Shown piece after piece: positions 26,461 to 35,677 of a stretch of 47,291 nt of DNA. Numbering within the stretch: the stretch's first letter is position 1; each line of letters begins with the position of its first letter. The translations under genes and the position numbers were made by a program. Source of the DNA: an uncultured Bacteroidia bacterium. Lineage in GTDB: Bacteria; Bacteroidota; Bacteroidia; Bacteroidales; Prolixibacteraceae. Below the pieces are notes generated by a model. The model searched no databases and was not told the origin of the DNA. It saw nothing but the letters and a program-made list of their open reading frames with translations. The stretch covers positions 1 to 47,291 of the forward strand of contig CAIXZH010000117.1 of assembly GCA_903923905.1 (NCBI GenBank). Reading direction: 5' to 3'.

Positions 26461-28281
26461 ATGGAAAATGATGCTAAACTGAAGTTATTCCTCAATATTG
26501 CTCTTGTTTCTGGCATATTTTGCCTGACTGTAGCCTTATTACTGCTTTTAAATTATATGCAGATGACAAAGAATAAGCCACTTGAAAGCAAGGCGCTTAC
26601 ATCATTAGTTAAACAACTTAGTCAGGAACCTAACAGCGATGAGCTTAAACAGGAGATACGTGATTTTGATTTATTGGCCCGGAAGGCTTATTTTAACAGC
26701 CAATGGCAGGTCAAGACCGGAGGTTATCTTCTGTTATTCGGGGCAATTGTTCTGGCATTCGCATTACGGGTTATTATTGGTTTAAGATCTAAAATAGAAG
26801 AACCAGATATTCTGGATTCTAACGAGATGGTTGGCCGATTATTGACCCAGCGATGGGTATTATTAACAGGTGCAATACTGGTTATCCTTGGTCTGGTGGC
26901 TTCTTATGCTTCTGTAGACCATCTCAGGGAATATTCGGTTAACGATTCTTCGCCAAATTTGAAAATAGCTGACAATCGCGATAAGATTGAAGTGATTCAG
27001 GTAGGTCAGGCTCCCACGGTTGCCGATTCGGCAAAAACCTCCTCAGTAAAACCAACTGTTTCTTTAGGTTCTTCGCTACCTGTCAAAGTTACTCAGGCGC
27101 CGGCAGTAAAAGTAAGTTTCCCCGGGTTAGCTGAGATTAAATCGAATGTTCCTTCGTTCCGGGGACCATTCGGAAATGGTGTTTTTTACCAAAAAGAGAC
27201 TCCGGTTTCATGGGATGCTGCTTCCGGTAAAAATGTGATCTGGAAAACCCCTGTTCCATTAAAGGGATATAATTCTCCGATTATCTGGGGTACTAAGTTA
27301 TTCCTGTCAGGAGCTGATAATCATTCGCGTGAGGTTTATTGTTACGAAAGGAATACAGGTAAGATACTTTGGAAACAGCCGGTGGATAAGATTAAGGGTA
27401 GTCCTGAAGCAGCGCCGAAGGTTACTGAGGATACAGGCTACTCTGCCCCTTCGCTTACCACCGACGGGAATAGGGTCTATGCAATGTTTGCAACCGGCGA
27501 TATTATCTGCTTTGATATGGATGGTAATCGCATCTGGGCCAGAAACCTTGGTGTTCCGGATAACCATTATGGACATGCCTCTTCCCTTATGATGCTGAAA
27601 GACAAATTATTCGTTCAGTATGATACCAACAAGAGCAGGAAACTGATTGGGCTAAAAGCATCCACAGGGCAGACGGCATGGGAAACCCAACGGAAAGGAA
27701 AAATTTCGTGGGCTAGTCCTATTCTGGCAGAGATCAATGGAAAATATCAGGTTGTGTTGTCAACAGATCCGATGGTAGCCGGTTATGATGCAGATTCCGG
27801 AAAGGAACTCTGGTCATTGAATTGTATGATGGGTGAGGTGGGTCCCTCACCGGCTTTTGGCAGCGGACTGATCTTTGCAGCCAATGAATATGCAAAACTG
27901 GTGGCCATTGATCCTGTAAAAAATGTAAAAGTTTGGGAAAGTGATGAATACATGCCTGAAGTCGCAAGTCCTGTAACTGCGAATGGCTTACTTTTTATTG
28001 CAACCAGTTATGGCGTTATCGCCTGCTATGATGCAAAATCGGGTCAGAAGTATTGGGTAAAGGAAGACGGCACCGGATTCTATTCTTCTCCGGTAATTGT
28101 TGATAATAAGCTTTATACATTTAATACTGCCGGAAAAATGAAGGTTTTTGAAGTGGGAAAAACCGAGAAGATTCTTGGCGAAGGAGATGCAGCAGAAAAA
28201 GTTACCACAACTCCGGCTTTTAAGGACGGCCGGATGTACCTAAGAACTCCGAAATTCATTTATTGCATCGGCAAAAAGTGA
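26461..28281 (+). CDS. Polytopic-anchor PQQ-like beta-propeller protein (606 aa)
   Basis: The N-terminal 160 residues contain three membrane helices (about 9-30, 86-105, 137-155; e.g. GYLLLFGAIVLAFALRV), a Pro/Val/Ser-rich linker of about 60 residues, then PSFRGPFGNGVFYQKETPVS and a complete PQQ-like propeller with ERNTGKILWKQ, LKASTGQTAWE, YDADSGKELWS and YDAKSGQKYWV blade motifs. The architecture differs from the other propellers and suggests an integral subunit of the membrane complex. It lies 22 bp after the NapH-like gene and 33 bp before the diaphorase fusion, so it is cotranscribed with both. No heme or catalytic Cys pair is visible. Confidence 0.85.
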   Translation: MENDAKLKLFLNIALVSGIFCLTVALLLLLNYMQMTKNKPLESKALTSLVKQLSQEPNSDELKQEIRDFDLLARKAYFNSQWQVKTGGYLLLFGAIVLAFALRVIIGLRSKIEEPDILDSNEMVGRLLTQRWVLLTGAILVILGLVASYASVDHLREYSVNDSSPNLKIADNRDKIEVIQVGQAPTVADSAKTSSVKPTVSLGSSLPVKVTQAPAVKVSFPGLAEIKSNVPSFRGPFGNGVFYQKETPVSWDAASGKNVIWKTPVPLKGYNSPIIWGTKLFLSGADNHSREVYCYERNTGKILWKQPVDKIKGSPEAAPKVTEDTGYSAPSLTTDGNRVYAMFATGDIICFDMDGNRIWARNLGVPDNHYGHASSLMMLKDKLFVQYDTNKSRKLIGLKASTGQTAWETQRKGKISWASPILAEINGKYQVVLSTDPMVAGYDADSGKELWSLNCMMGEVGPSPAFGSGLIFAANEYAKLVAIDPVKNVKVWESDEYMPEVASPVTANGLLFIATSYGVIACYDAKSGQKYWVKEDGTGFYSSPVIVDNKLYTFNTAGKMKVFEVGKTEKILGEGDAAEKVTTTPAFKDGRMYLRTPKFIYCIGKK

Positions 28282-28314
28282 ATTTCAGGATTAAATCAGT
28301 TCAAATAAATTTCA

Positions 28315-30654
28315 ATGATTGAACAGAATAAAATAGATTCTATCATTTCGGAAAAGGGGAGGACCAGGACAGCTTTAATTCCTATCCTTCAGGCGATTCA
28401 ACGCGAATTTAACTATTTGCCTGAAGAAGCTTTACGAAGGGTTAGTGAAACCACTGATATAAAACCAGCAGAAATAATAGGTGTTGCCAGCTTCTATTCT
28501 CAATTCCGTCTGGCACCTGTTGGTCAGCATATGGTTCGGGTCTGTGTGGGGACTGCATGCCATGTTAAGGGAGCCAGTCAGGTTTATGACTCGCTGCGAA
28601 GGGCCTTCAAACTTAAAGATGGTCAGCATACAGACCTTTCCGGAAAATATACAATCGAAAAAGTCAGTTGCCTGGGATGTTGCACATTAGCCCCTGTTGT
28701 TCAAATTGATCATGTAACTTATGGTCATGTTACTTCCGATAAGGCGGATCAGATCATCAAGGATTTTGAGAACCTGAAGGTTAATAAGAATAAGAGTCTC
28801 TTTCGTAAAGTGGACGGTACCGAAATACTTGGGGAGATTAGGATTGGCCTTGGATCATGTTGTGTGGCAAGTGGGAGCAGTGATATTAAAGATGCGGTTG
28901 AAAATACGATCAATCAATCCGGTTTGCAGGTTAAGCTTAAGAGTGTCGGTTGCGTTGGGATGTGTCACCAGGTACCTCTCGTTGAAATTGTTCCGGTCAA
29001 CGGGGAGACAACCCTTTATTCCAAAGTGAAGCCAGAAGATATCAAGCAGATTGTTGAAAATCACTTCAAACCTTCAGGACGATTCTCGAGGTTGAAAAAT
29101 AAATTTCTAAATGCCATCGAAAACATACAAACCGACCAGAAATGGAATGGGATTGAGAGGTATGAGCTTGATATCCGCGAGAAACATGTCTCCTCGTTTC
29201 TTGGCAAGCAATTTCCGATTGCAACCGAACACAGAGGTTTAATCAATCCTTTGGATTTAGATGAATATCAGCAACATGGAGGATTTTTGGCATTAAAAAA
29301 AGTTTTTAAAGAGTTTACTCCCACGAAGGTAATCGAAAAGATCAAAACGAGTGGAATCCGGGGTCGGGGAGGAGCCGGATTTCCTACCGGGATTAAATGG
29401 GAACTTGTTTCAAAACAAACGAGTGAAGAAAAATACCTGATTTGTAATGGGGATGAAGGTGATCCGGGCGCATTTATGGATCGTATGTTGCTGGAATCAT
29501 ATCCTTACCGTGTGATTGAAGGGATGATTATTGCCGCTTACGCCGTAAATACGCGCGAAGGGTATTTTTATATTCGTGCTGAATACCCCCTCGCAGTAAA
29601 AAGAATCAGGGCTGCTCTTGAAATATGTAAGGATAATAACCTGATTGGTAATAATATACTAGGATCTGGTTTTGATTTCAATGTTAAAGTTTATGAAGGG
29701 GCAGGGGCATTCGTCTGCGGTGAGGAAACTGCGCTCATTCAATCCATCGAGGGGAACCGGGGATTTCCCCATTTAAGGCCACCTTTCCCCGCAGTCAAGG
29801 GGTTATTTGGTCTGCCTACGTTAGTAAATAACACGGAAACCTTTGCCCAGATCTCCTTTATTATGCGCGACAGTGTCGATCGGTTTACCCGCATTGGGAC
29901 AGAGAAAAGCAAGGGTACAAAAGTTTTTGCCCTGGCAGGAAAAGTTGCACGTGGTGGATTGATCGAAGTACCCATGGGAATGACCATTCGCCAGATCGTA
30001 GAAGAAATTGGAGGCGGAATAGCAAACGGCCGGAAATTTAAAGCGGTTCAGATAGGTGGCCCTTCGGGTGGTTGTATTCCGGCAAGCCTTCAGGATACAC
30101 CCATTGATTATGAATCTCTTAACAGTCTTGGTGCCATGATGGGCTCTGGTGGATTGATTGTTCTCGACGATACCGATTGCATGGTGGATATTGCCCGTTT
30201 CTTTCTATCATTTACCCAGGACGAATCATGTGGTAAATGCACATTTTGTCGCGTCGGGACAAAAAGAATGCTGGATATACTGGATAACCTGACCCAGGGA
30301 AAAGGAAAACCTGGCGATTTGGAGAAGCTTGAGAAGCTGGCTGAGTGGACGAAAAAAGGTTCTCTTTGCGGTCTGGGCAGGTCGGCTCCCAATCCGGTGT
30401 TGAGCACCCTGAAATATTTCAGGGATGAATATGAAGCGCATTTAAATGGTGTTTGTCAAACCGGTAAATGTATTCCGTTAATAAATTATTCTATAACAGA
30501 TGATTGCATTGGCTGTACCTTATGTGTTCAGCGGTGCCCCGTGGCTGCAATACATTTTCAGCCCCATGAAAAACACATGATTAATAAAGATTTATGTATC
30601 AAATGTGATGCCTGCCGGCAAGTGTGTCCGACGAATGCTGTTGTAGTGGGATAA
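28315..30654 (+). CDS. NuoE-NuoF-type NADH diaphorase fusion with C-terminal ferredoxin (779 aa)
   Basis: Four modules are visible. Residues 1-155 form a NuoE-like thioredoxin-fold domain with [2Fe-2S] Cys C77, C82, C119 and C123. Residues 170-245 form a second such domain (LGSCCVAS, VGCVGMCHQ). Residues 290-700 are NuoF-like, with the glycine-rich G350RGGAGFP nucleotide site, the NGDEGDPGAFMDR FMN/NADH motif and cluster ligands C639, C642, C645 and C685. Residues 730-779 carry two [4Fe-4S] motifs (CIGCTLCVQRCP, CIKCDACRQVCP). This matches the electron-input modules of bifurcating hydrogenases and transhydrogenases (HydAB, Hnd, Stn), with NuoE and NuoF fused into one chain. It oxidises or reduces NAD(H) in the cytoplasm. 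The likely partner is the flavoprotein at 30940; no hydrogenase is present. Confidence 0.9.
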   Translation: MIEQNKIDSIISEKGRTRTALIPILQAIQREFNYLPEEALRRVSETTDIKPAEIIGVASFYSQFRLAPVGQHMVRVCVGTACHVKGASQVYDSLRRAFKLKDGQHTDLSGKYTIEKVSCLGCCTLAPVVQIDHVTYGHVTSDKADQIIKDFENLKVNKNKSLFRKVDGTEILGEIRIGLGSCCVASGSSDIKDAVENTINQSGLQVKLKSVGCVGMCHQVPLVEIVPVNGETTLYSKVKPEDIKQIVENHFKPSGRFSRLKNKFLNAIENIQTDQKWNGIERYELDIREKHVSSFLGKQFPIATEHRGLINPLDLDEYQQHGGFLALKKVFKEFTPTKVIEKIKTSGIRGRGGAGFPTGIKWELVSKQTSEEKYLICNGDEGDPGAFMDRMLLESYPYRVIEGMIIAAYAVNTREGYFYIRAEYPLAVKRIRAALEICKDNNLIGNNILGSGFDFNVKVYEGAGAFVCGEETALIQSIEGNRGFPHLRPPFPAVKGLFGLPTLVNNTETFAQISFIMRDSVDRFTRIGTEKSKGTKVFALAGKVARGGLIEVPMGMTIRQIVEEIGGGIANGRKFKAVQIGGPSGGCIPASLQDTPIDYESLNSLGAMMGSGGLIVLDDTDCMVDIARFFLSFTQDESCGKCTFCRVGTKRMLDILDNLTQGKGKPGDLEKLEKLAEWTKKGSLCGLGRSAPNPVLSTLKYFRDEYEAHLNGVCQTGKCIPLINYSITDDCIGCTLCVQRCPVAAIHFQPHEKHMINKDLCIKCDACRQVCPTNAVVVG

Positions 30655-30695
30655 TTTTTTATTGTATATTTAGATGTAAAAAAGAAAAAATCCGA

Positions 30696-30932
30696 ATGAC
30701 GCTGTTCCAAAATAAATATAGGATTGAATCAACACGGTATAAAGGGTGGAACTATGCATCCGAAGGTTCATATTTTATTACAATTTGTACCCGGGACCGT
30801 GATAATTTATTCGGACGTGTTGTAAAAGGCAAAATGGAATTAAATCAATATGGAAATATTGTAAATCAATTTTGGTTGGATTTGCCAAATCATTATAACA
30901 ATATATTATTAATAATCCTAAACATTCGTTAG
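30696..30932 (+). pseudogene. Truncated REP-associated (RAYT/IS200-like) transposase
   Basis: From ATG 30696 the translation includes RYKGWNYASEGSYFITICTR and DRDNLFGRVVKGKMELNQYG, matching the N-terminal part of REP-associated tyrosine transposases (Y1_Tnp). It breaks off soon after FWLDLPNHYNNI, before the HUH and catalytic Tyr region, and the remaining residues look random. Only about 78 codons survive of a family normally near 180-220. It occupies the 285-bp gap between two genes that should be cotranscribed, so it is an insertion remnant in an operon. It may have lengthened the spacer without breaking the flanking genes. Confidence 0.75.
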
Positions 30933-30939
30933 AAAATTA

Positions 30940-32484
30940 ATGGTCCAAATTACAATAAACGGTCACAAAATAAATGTTGATGAAGGAACCCCGGTAATAA
31001 AAGCAGCCGAAATGGCAGGATTTAAGGTTCCATCGCTTTGTTACAATGAGGAATTAGGCCATTTTACATCATGCATGTTGTGTCTTGTGAAGGATGACAG
31101 TAATAGCCAGTTGATTCCATCATGCTCAGTAACTGCAACAGAAGGCATGTCTGTCACCACTGAAGATGCGGAGATCAGGGAGGCCCGGCAGACCGGACTG
31201 GAACTTCTTCTAAGCGAACATGTTGGTGATTGTCAGGGACCATGCCAGGTAGCCTGCCCGGCACATATGAATATTCCTCAAATGAACAGGTTGATTGCAG
31301 CTGGTAAATTTGAAGCCGCGTTGAAACTGGTCAAAAAAGATATTGCATTGCCTGCAGTTTTAGGACGAATTTGTCCGGCACCCTGCGAAGGAGCCTGTCA
31401 CCGGCGAACTGTGGACTCTTCGGTATCGATTTGTTTGTTAAAGCGGTTTGTGGGTGATGAAAATGACCTGTATCCTTTTGAACCGCTTCCCCTTTCCGGG
31501 AAAAGAGTCGCCGTAATCGGTGCCGGACCTGGGGGATTGGCTGCCGCATATTATTTACAGTTAAATGGTTATCAAACTGTACTTTTTGATAAGGAGAGCT
31601 GCGCCGGAGGACTTCTTCGCACTAATATCGACCCGGAATTGCTGCCAGCCTCTGTTTTGGACAAAGAGATCAACACAATATTAAGTACAGGAGTCATATT
31701 TAAGGGAGAAACTGAGATCGATGCTTTGTTTTTTCAACAGATTCAAAATGAATATGATGCAGTTGTTGTGGCAACAGGAGCTTTAGTTGATGAAATCAGG
31801 AACTGGGGATTTATAACTCATCCCAAGGGAATTGAGGCTGACAGAAACAGCTACGAAACCTCCTTGAAGGGAGTATTCGCTATCGGCAATACGTTGCGTT
31901 TTTCACGGATGTCAGTTCGTCCAATTGGTCAGGGTAAGGAGGTGGCATGGTCAGTATCCCAATATCTGGCAGGCGAAGTGCCAAAGGGAGAGCCACAGCT
32001 ATTCAATTCGCGGTTCGGAAAGTTGATTTATCAAGAGATATCGGAATATCTTAAGGAATCGGTTCCTTATAACAAAGTATCTTCAGATCAGGCAAATTCA
32101 AACGGATATACGCAGGAAGAAGCTATTCGGGAAGCCCTGAGATGTCTTCATTGCGATTGCAGGGATATTGATAATTGCAAATTGAGAGATTTATCCGGCC
32201 GTTATAAGGCAAATCAAACTCGTTATGCAGGAAATGAAAGGAAAGCGATGACCAAGCATTTTACCAGTTCGATCGTTTACGAACCCTTAAAATGTATCAA
32301 ATGCGGTATCTGTGTCAGAATGACTTCCAAATACCAGGAAAAATTTGGATTCTCCTATATTGGCCGTGGATTTGATGTTGTGATCGGGGTGCCATTTAAT
32401 GAATCTGTTCAATCAGGATTGGCCTTAACAGCAGAAATCGTGGCAAGAGCATGCCCAACAGGAGCCCTATCAGTAAAAGATTAA
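30940..32484 (+). CDS. 2Fe-2S/GltD-like flavoprotein lacking the NAD(P)H insert (514 aa)
   Basis: Residues 1-70 are a NuoG-type [2Fe-2S] ferredoxin with C34, C45, C48 and C62. Next come GltD-type [4Fe-4S] ligands C98, C102, C106 and C145, C149, C153 (GRICPAPCEGAC), then the FAD fingerprint VIGAGPGGLAAAYYLQ (G194-G199). GltD proteins normally have a second GxGxxA nucleotide domain of about 120 residues between VVVATGA (275-281) and GVFAIGNT (311-318). Here only about 30 residues lie between. A C-terminal CIKCGICVR completes it. FAD should bind, but NADPH should not, so electrons probably come from the NuoEF fusion. It resembles a simplified StnC/NfnB-type subunit. Confidence 0.88.
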   Translation: MVQITINGHKINVDEGTPVIKAAEMAGFKVPSLCYNEELGHFTSCMLCLVKDDSNSQLIPSCSVTATEGMSVTTEDAEIREARQTGLELLLSEHVGDCQGPCQVACPAHMNIPQMNRLIAAGKFEAALKLVKKDIALPAVLGRICPAPCEGACHRRTVDSSVSICLLKRFVGDENDLYPFEPLPLSGKRVAVIGAGPGGLAAAYYLQLNGYQTVLFDKESCAGGLLRTNIDPELLPASVLDKEINTILSTGVIFKGETEIDALFFQQIQNEYDAVVVATGALVDEIRNWGFITHPKGIEADRNSYETSLKGVFAIGNTLRFSRMSVRPIGQGKEVAWSVSQYLAGEVPKGEPQLFNSRFGKLIYQEISEYLKESVPYNKVSSDQANSNGYTQEEAIREALRCLHCDCRDIDNCKLRDLSGRYKANQTRYAGNERKAMTKHFTSSIVYEPLKCIKCGICVRMTSKYQEKFGFSYIGRGFDVVIGVPFNESVQSGLALTAEIVARACPTGALSVKD

Positions 32485-32486
32485 TT

Positions 32487-33596
32487 ATGAGGATATTACT
32501 ATTTTTAGTGTTGATTTTGGATTTTCTCCTAAGTGCGAATGGGCAAACTTTTGAGAGCTGGAGCAACTTTCGCGGCAGTCAGAACCTTCTAGGTGTAACT
32601 CAGGTTAACTTTCCTGCTAAACCACGGTTACTTTGGAGCTATCAGATTGGCGATAATATTAAATCAGCAGCTGTGATTGCTGACGGGAAAATAGTTGTCG
32701 GCGGAACAGATGGTGTGGTATATTGTCTTGATCTAAAAGGCAAACTGCTTTGGAAATATAAAACCGAGAATTCAATTGAAGCGCCTGCCCTTATTCTGAA
32801 TAACAAGGTATTTGTTGGAAACCTCGATGGCAATCTGTTTGCCCTGAAACTTTCCAATGGAACACTAATCTGGAAATATAAGACCGATAACCAGATAATG
32901 GGATCTGCAAATTATTGGAAATCAAAATCTAAAACATGGTTAATTGTAGGAAGTTACGATTATAATCTACATTGTGTGGATGCGCTAACGGGCAAAATGA
33001 AGTGGAGATACGAATCGGATAATTTCATTAATGGTGAAGCTGCCTGTTTTAACGGAAAGGCAATATTTGGAGGTTGTGACGGTTTTCTTCACATTATTAA
33101 TATTGAAAGTGGTAAGCCCGAGTCTAAGATAAATGTGGCAACTTATGTTGCCGGATCATGTCCGGTAAGTGATTATATGGCTTATATCGGCGATTACGAT
33201 GGTAAATTTTCAAAAGTTGATATTAAAACCGGAAAAATAATCTGGAGTTGGGAGAACAAAGAGTTAAAACAACCGTTTATAGCTTCAGCATCTTTATCAG
33301 GTGATCAGGTAGTTTCGGGTAATCGCGATAAATTTGTTTATTGCTTTGATAAAAATTCGGGAAAGCTAACCTGGAGTTTTAATAGTGGAAGCAGGGTAGA
33401 AGCTTCACCGATTATTATTAATGATAAAGTGTTAGCAGCCAATATGCGTGGAGATCTTGCCTTAGTTAAACTTTCGGATGGTTCCCTGATCTGGAAATAT
33501 GAAGTGGGCAATGCGATTCTACATAATCCGGCTGTAATCGAAAATTTAATGATCGTCTGTTCTTTAAACGGCACGTTATATTGTTTTGGAAAATAG
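32487..33596 (+). CDS. Exported PQQ-like/BamB-type beta-propeller protein (369 aa)
   Basis: ATG 32487 is chosen because it begins the Sec signal MRILLFLVLILDFLLSANGQ two bases after the upstream stop; the longer frame from 32451 overlaps that gene. The mature protein starts FESWSNFRGSQNLLG and has very regular blades ending LLWKYKT, LIWKYKT, MKWRYES, IIWSWEN, LTWSFNS and LIWKYEV, each about 40 residues apart, fitting seven or eight blades as in BamB. It is probably secreted or periplasmic. It is the last of the six PQQ-like propellers and closes the redox array, 81 bp before the glycosyltransferase gene. Confidence 0.85.
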   Translation: MRILLFLVLILDFLLSANGQTFESWSNFRGSQNLLGVTQVNFPAKPRLLWSYQIGDNIKSAAVIADGKIVVGGTDGVVYCLDLKGKLLWKYKTENSIEAPALILNNKVFVGNLDGNLFALKLSNGTLIWKYKTDNQIMGSANYWKSKSKTWLIVGSYDYNLHCVDALTGKMKWRYESDNFINGEAACFNGKAIFGGCDGFLHIINIESGKPESKINVATYVAGSCPVSDYMAYIGDYDGKFSKVDIKTGKIIWSWENKELKQPFIASASLSGDQVVSGNRDKFVYCFDKNSGKLTWSFNSGSRVEASPIIINDKVLAANMRGDLALVKLSDGSLIWKYEVGNAILHNPAVIENLMIVCSLNGTLYCFGK

Positions 33597-33677
33597 AGGT
33601 TACCCCAGAATTTGTGTTAAATTAAATTTATTATTATTTGTTATTCAATTATATATGGCCCTTAATTCAACTTATTT

Positions 33678-34958
33678 ATGAATATTGTTCATATTGTTCC
33701 AGGTTCAGGTGGTAACTTTTATTGCGGGAATTGTCTGCGCGACAGTAAATATGTTGTTGCTTTACGTGAGCAAGGTCATCAGGTGATTAAAATCCCAATG
33801 TATCTACCAATATTTGCTGATGAGCGTGATATTAATGAAATTCCGGTTTTTTATGGTGCCGTAAGTATCTATCTCAAACAGCTTTATCCAATATTCAGAA
33901 AAGCCCCGGCATGGTTTGACCGATTTCTGAATACCAAACCTATCCTCAAAATGGCAGCCTCCATGGCTGGGTCGACCAACGCCAAAGGGCTTGAAGAGAT
34001 GACCGTTTCAATGCTGTTAGGTGAGAACGGGAAGCAGCAGGAGGAGTTGGATCGTTTAGTCGACTGGATGGTAATGCATTGCAAACCAGATATTGTTCAT
34101 ATATCAAATGCTTTGTTGCTCGGATTGGTTCACCGGATTAAAGAAAAGCTTCAGGTACCTGTAGTCTGTTCGCTGCAGGATGAAGATGTATGGGTTGATA
34201 CAATGAATCCTTCCTATCAGAAACAGATTTGGAAACTGATGAGTGAAAAAGCAAAGGATGCGGATCTCTTTATTCCTGTAAGTCGCTATTTTTCAGAGGT
34301 AATGAAACAGAGGATGAATCTGCCTGATGAAAAGATAAAATGTTTATATCTTGGAGTCGATCCAAACGAATATACCTTTATTCCGGCAAACCAAAAGGAG
34401 CGCAATATTGGCTTTATATCCCGCCAATGTCCTGAAAATGGGTTGGATATTGTTGTTGATGCCTTTATTCAATTGAAGAAGAAATCTGAATATAATGATG
34501 TAAAGCTCTTTTTAACTGGAGGTTATACCGGATCAGACAATAGATATATCAAAGGAGTAAGAAAAAAAATAAAAAAAGAAAAGCTTGCCGGTCAGGTTAT
34601 ATTTTTGGAGAATTTTGAGGATTCTTCACGGCAGAAATTTTATAACAAAGTTTCAATGATCTCCGTTCCTGTCAGAAATGGCGAAGCGTTTGGATTGTAT
34701 CTTTTGGAGTCAATGGCATCAGGAGTTGCTGTTGTCCAACCCGCTCTGGGTGCATTTCCTGAAATCGTTAACATGACTGGCGGTGGGATTATTTATCAGC
34801 CAAATACACCCGAAGCACTATGTGAAGCATTAGCCGGATTGTTGGTTGATTCAGAAAAATTAAATGCAATAAGCCTCAAAGCCAGAGACGGAGTTGAATC
34901 GAATTACAATATCCACGATCATGCCAAACAAATGATCGAGGTATATCGAATGCTTTAA
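33678..34958 (+). CDS. GT4-family glycosyltransferase (426 aa)
   Basis: A GT-B fold glycosyltransferase. The N-terminal MNIVHIVPGSGGNFYCGNCL contains the glycine loop, and the C-terminal donor domain has the EX7E motif in GEAFGLYLLESMASGVAVVQ (about 338-357) with GGGIIYQPNTPEAL after it. No signal or membrane segment is present, so it is cytoplasmic or membrane-associated on the inner face. The substrate is unknown. It precedes an ABC exporter by 44 bp in the same orientation, so it may glycosylate a lipid or surface molecule that the exporter handles. It may also be cotranscribed with the propeller array. Confidence 0.85.
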   Translation: MNIVHIVPGSGGNFYCGNCLRDSKYVVALREQGHQVIKIPMYLPIFADERDINEIPVFYGAVSIYLKQLYPIFRKAPAWFDRFLNTKPILKMAASMAGSTNAKGLEEMTVSMLLGENGKQQEELDRLVDWMVMHCKPDIVHISNALLLGLVHRIKEKLQVPVVCSLQDEDVWVDTMNPSYQKQIWKLMSEKAKDADLFIPVSRYFSEVMKQRMNLPDEKIKCLYLGVDPNEYTFIPANQKERNIGFISRQCPENGLDIVVDAFIQLKKKSEYNDVKLFLTGGYTGSDNRYIKGVRKKIKKEKLAGQVIFLENFEDSSRQKFYNKVSMISVPVRNGEAFGLYLLESMASGVAVVQPALGAFPEIVNMTGGGIIYQPNTPEALCEALAGLLVDSEKLNAISLKARDGVESNYNIHDHAKQMIEVYRML

Positions 34959-35002
34959 ATTATACAACCTATTTCACGAAAGTTACTAATCCCTCGAAAA
35001 CG

Positions 35003-35677
35003 ATGATTCTGGAATTAAAACATATTTTTAAAAGTTATGGCAATCCTCAGCAAAGTAATTTCAGAAAAGTTATTGAAGATCTTAATTTAGAGGTATATGC
35101 CAATCAAAAGATTGCGATAGCAGGTCCAAGTGGATCGGGAAAAACAACCTTACTAAATCTGATAGGTACACTTGATCAGCCGGATGCTGGTGAGATCATC
35201 TTTAAAGGGATGAACATTACAGGTTATTCGCAGAAGGAGCTGGCTTATTTTCGCAATCAGGAACTGGGTTTTGTATTTCAGATGCACCATCTTTTGCCCC
35301 AATGTACTGTATGGGAGAATGTTCTGCTACCCACTTTGCCAATCAAAGGAATGGCAGGCAAGTCGGAAAAGGATTGGGCAGAATATTTGCTCCGGAAAGT
35401 CGGAATATGGGAGCAGCGGAACCAAAAACCATCGATGCTTTCAGGAGGTGAATGTCAGCGGACTGCTGTAGTCAGAGCACTAATCAACAAGCCGCAGCTG
35501 ATTCTTGCAGACGAGCCTACTGGCGCCCTCGACGAAAAAAATGCGGGAAACCTTGCTGATTTATTAAACCATATTAGTAGCGAAGAAGGTGTGTCACTGA
35601 TTGTTGTTACACATTCGTCAGAATTGGCATCGCAAATGGATAAGATCTATAATCTGAAAAACGGTCAGCTTCTATGA
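35003..35677 (+). CDS. ABC transporter ATPase, LolD/MacB-type (224 aa)
   Basis: It has the full motif set: Walker A GPSGSGKTT (from residue 41), Q-loop FVFQMHHLLP, signature LSGGECQR (146-153), Walker B LILADEPTG and the H-loop VVTHSSE. The length and the LPQCTVWENVLLP segment fit the LolD/MacB/FtsE class that drives FtsX-type permeases in lipoprotein export or mechanotransmission. Its stop overlaps the permease start by four bases (ATGA), so the two form a transporter. Lipoprotein or lipid extraction toward the periplasm is likely, but substrate specificity is not visible. Confidence 0.92.
   Translation: MILELKHIFKSYGNPQQSNFRKVIEDLNLEVYANQKIAIAGPSGSGKTTLLNLIGTLDQPDAGEIIFKGMNITGYSQKELAYFRNQELGFVFQMHHLLPQCTVWENVLLPTLPIKGMAGKSEKDWAEYLLRKVGIWEQRNQKPSMLSGGECQRTAVVRALINKPQLILADEPTGALDEKNAGNLADLLNHISSEEGVSLIVVTHSSELASQMDKIYNLKNGQLL

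Noticed and set aside
18079-33596. True PQQ-dependent dehydrogenases
   Set aside because: No CC disulfide motif, heme-c CxxCH or quinoprotein signature was seen in the propellers, so only the fold is claimed.
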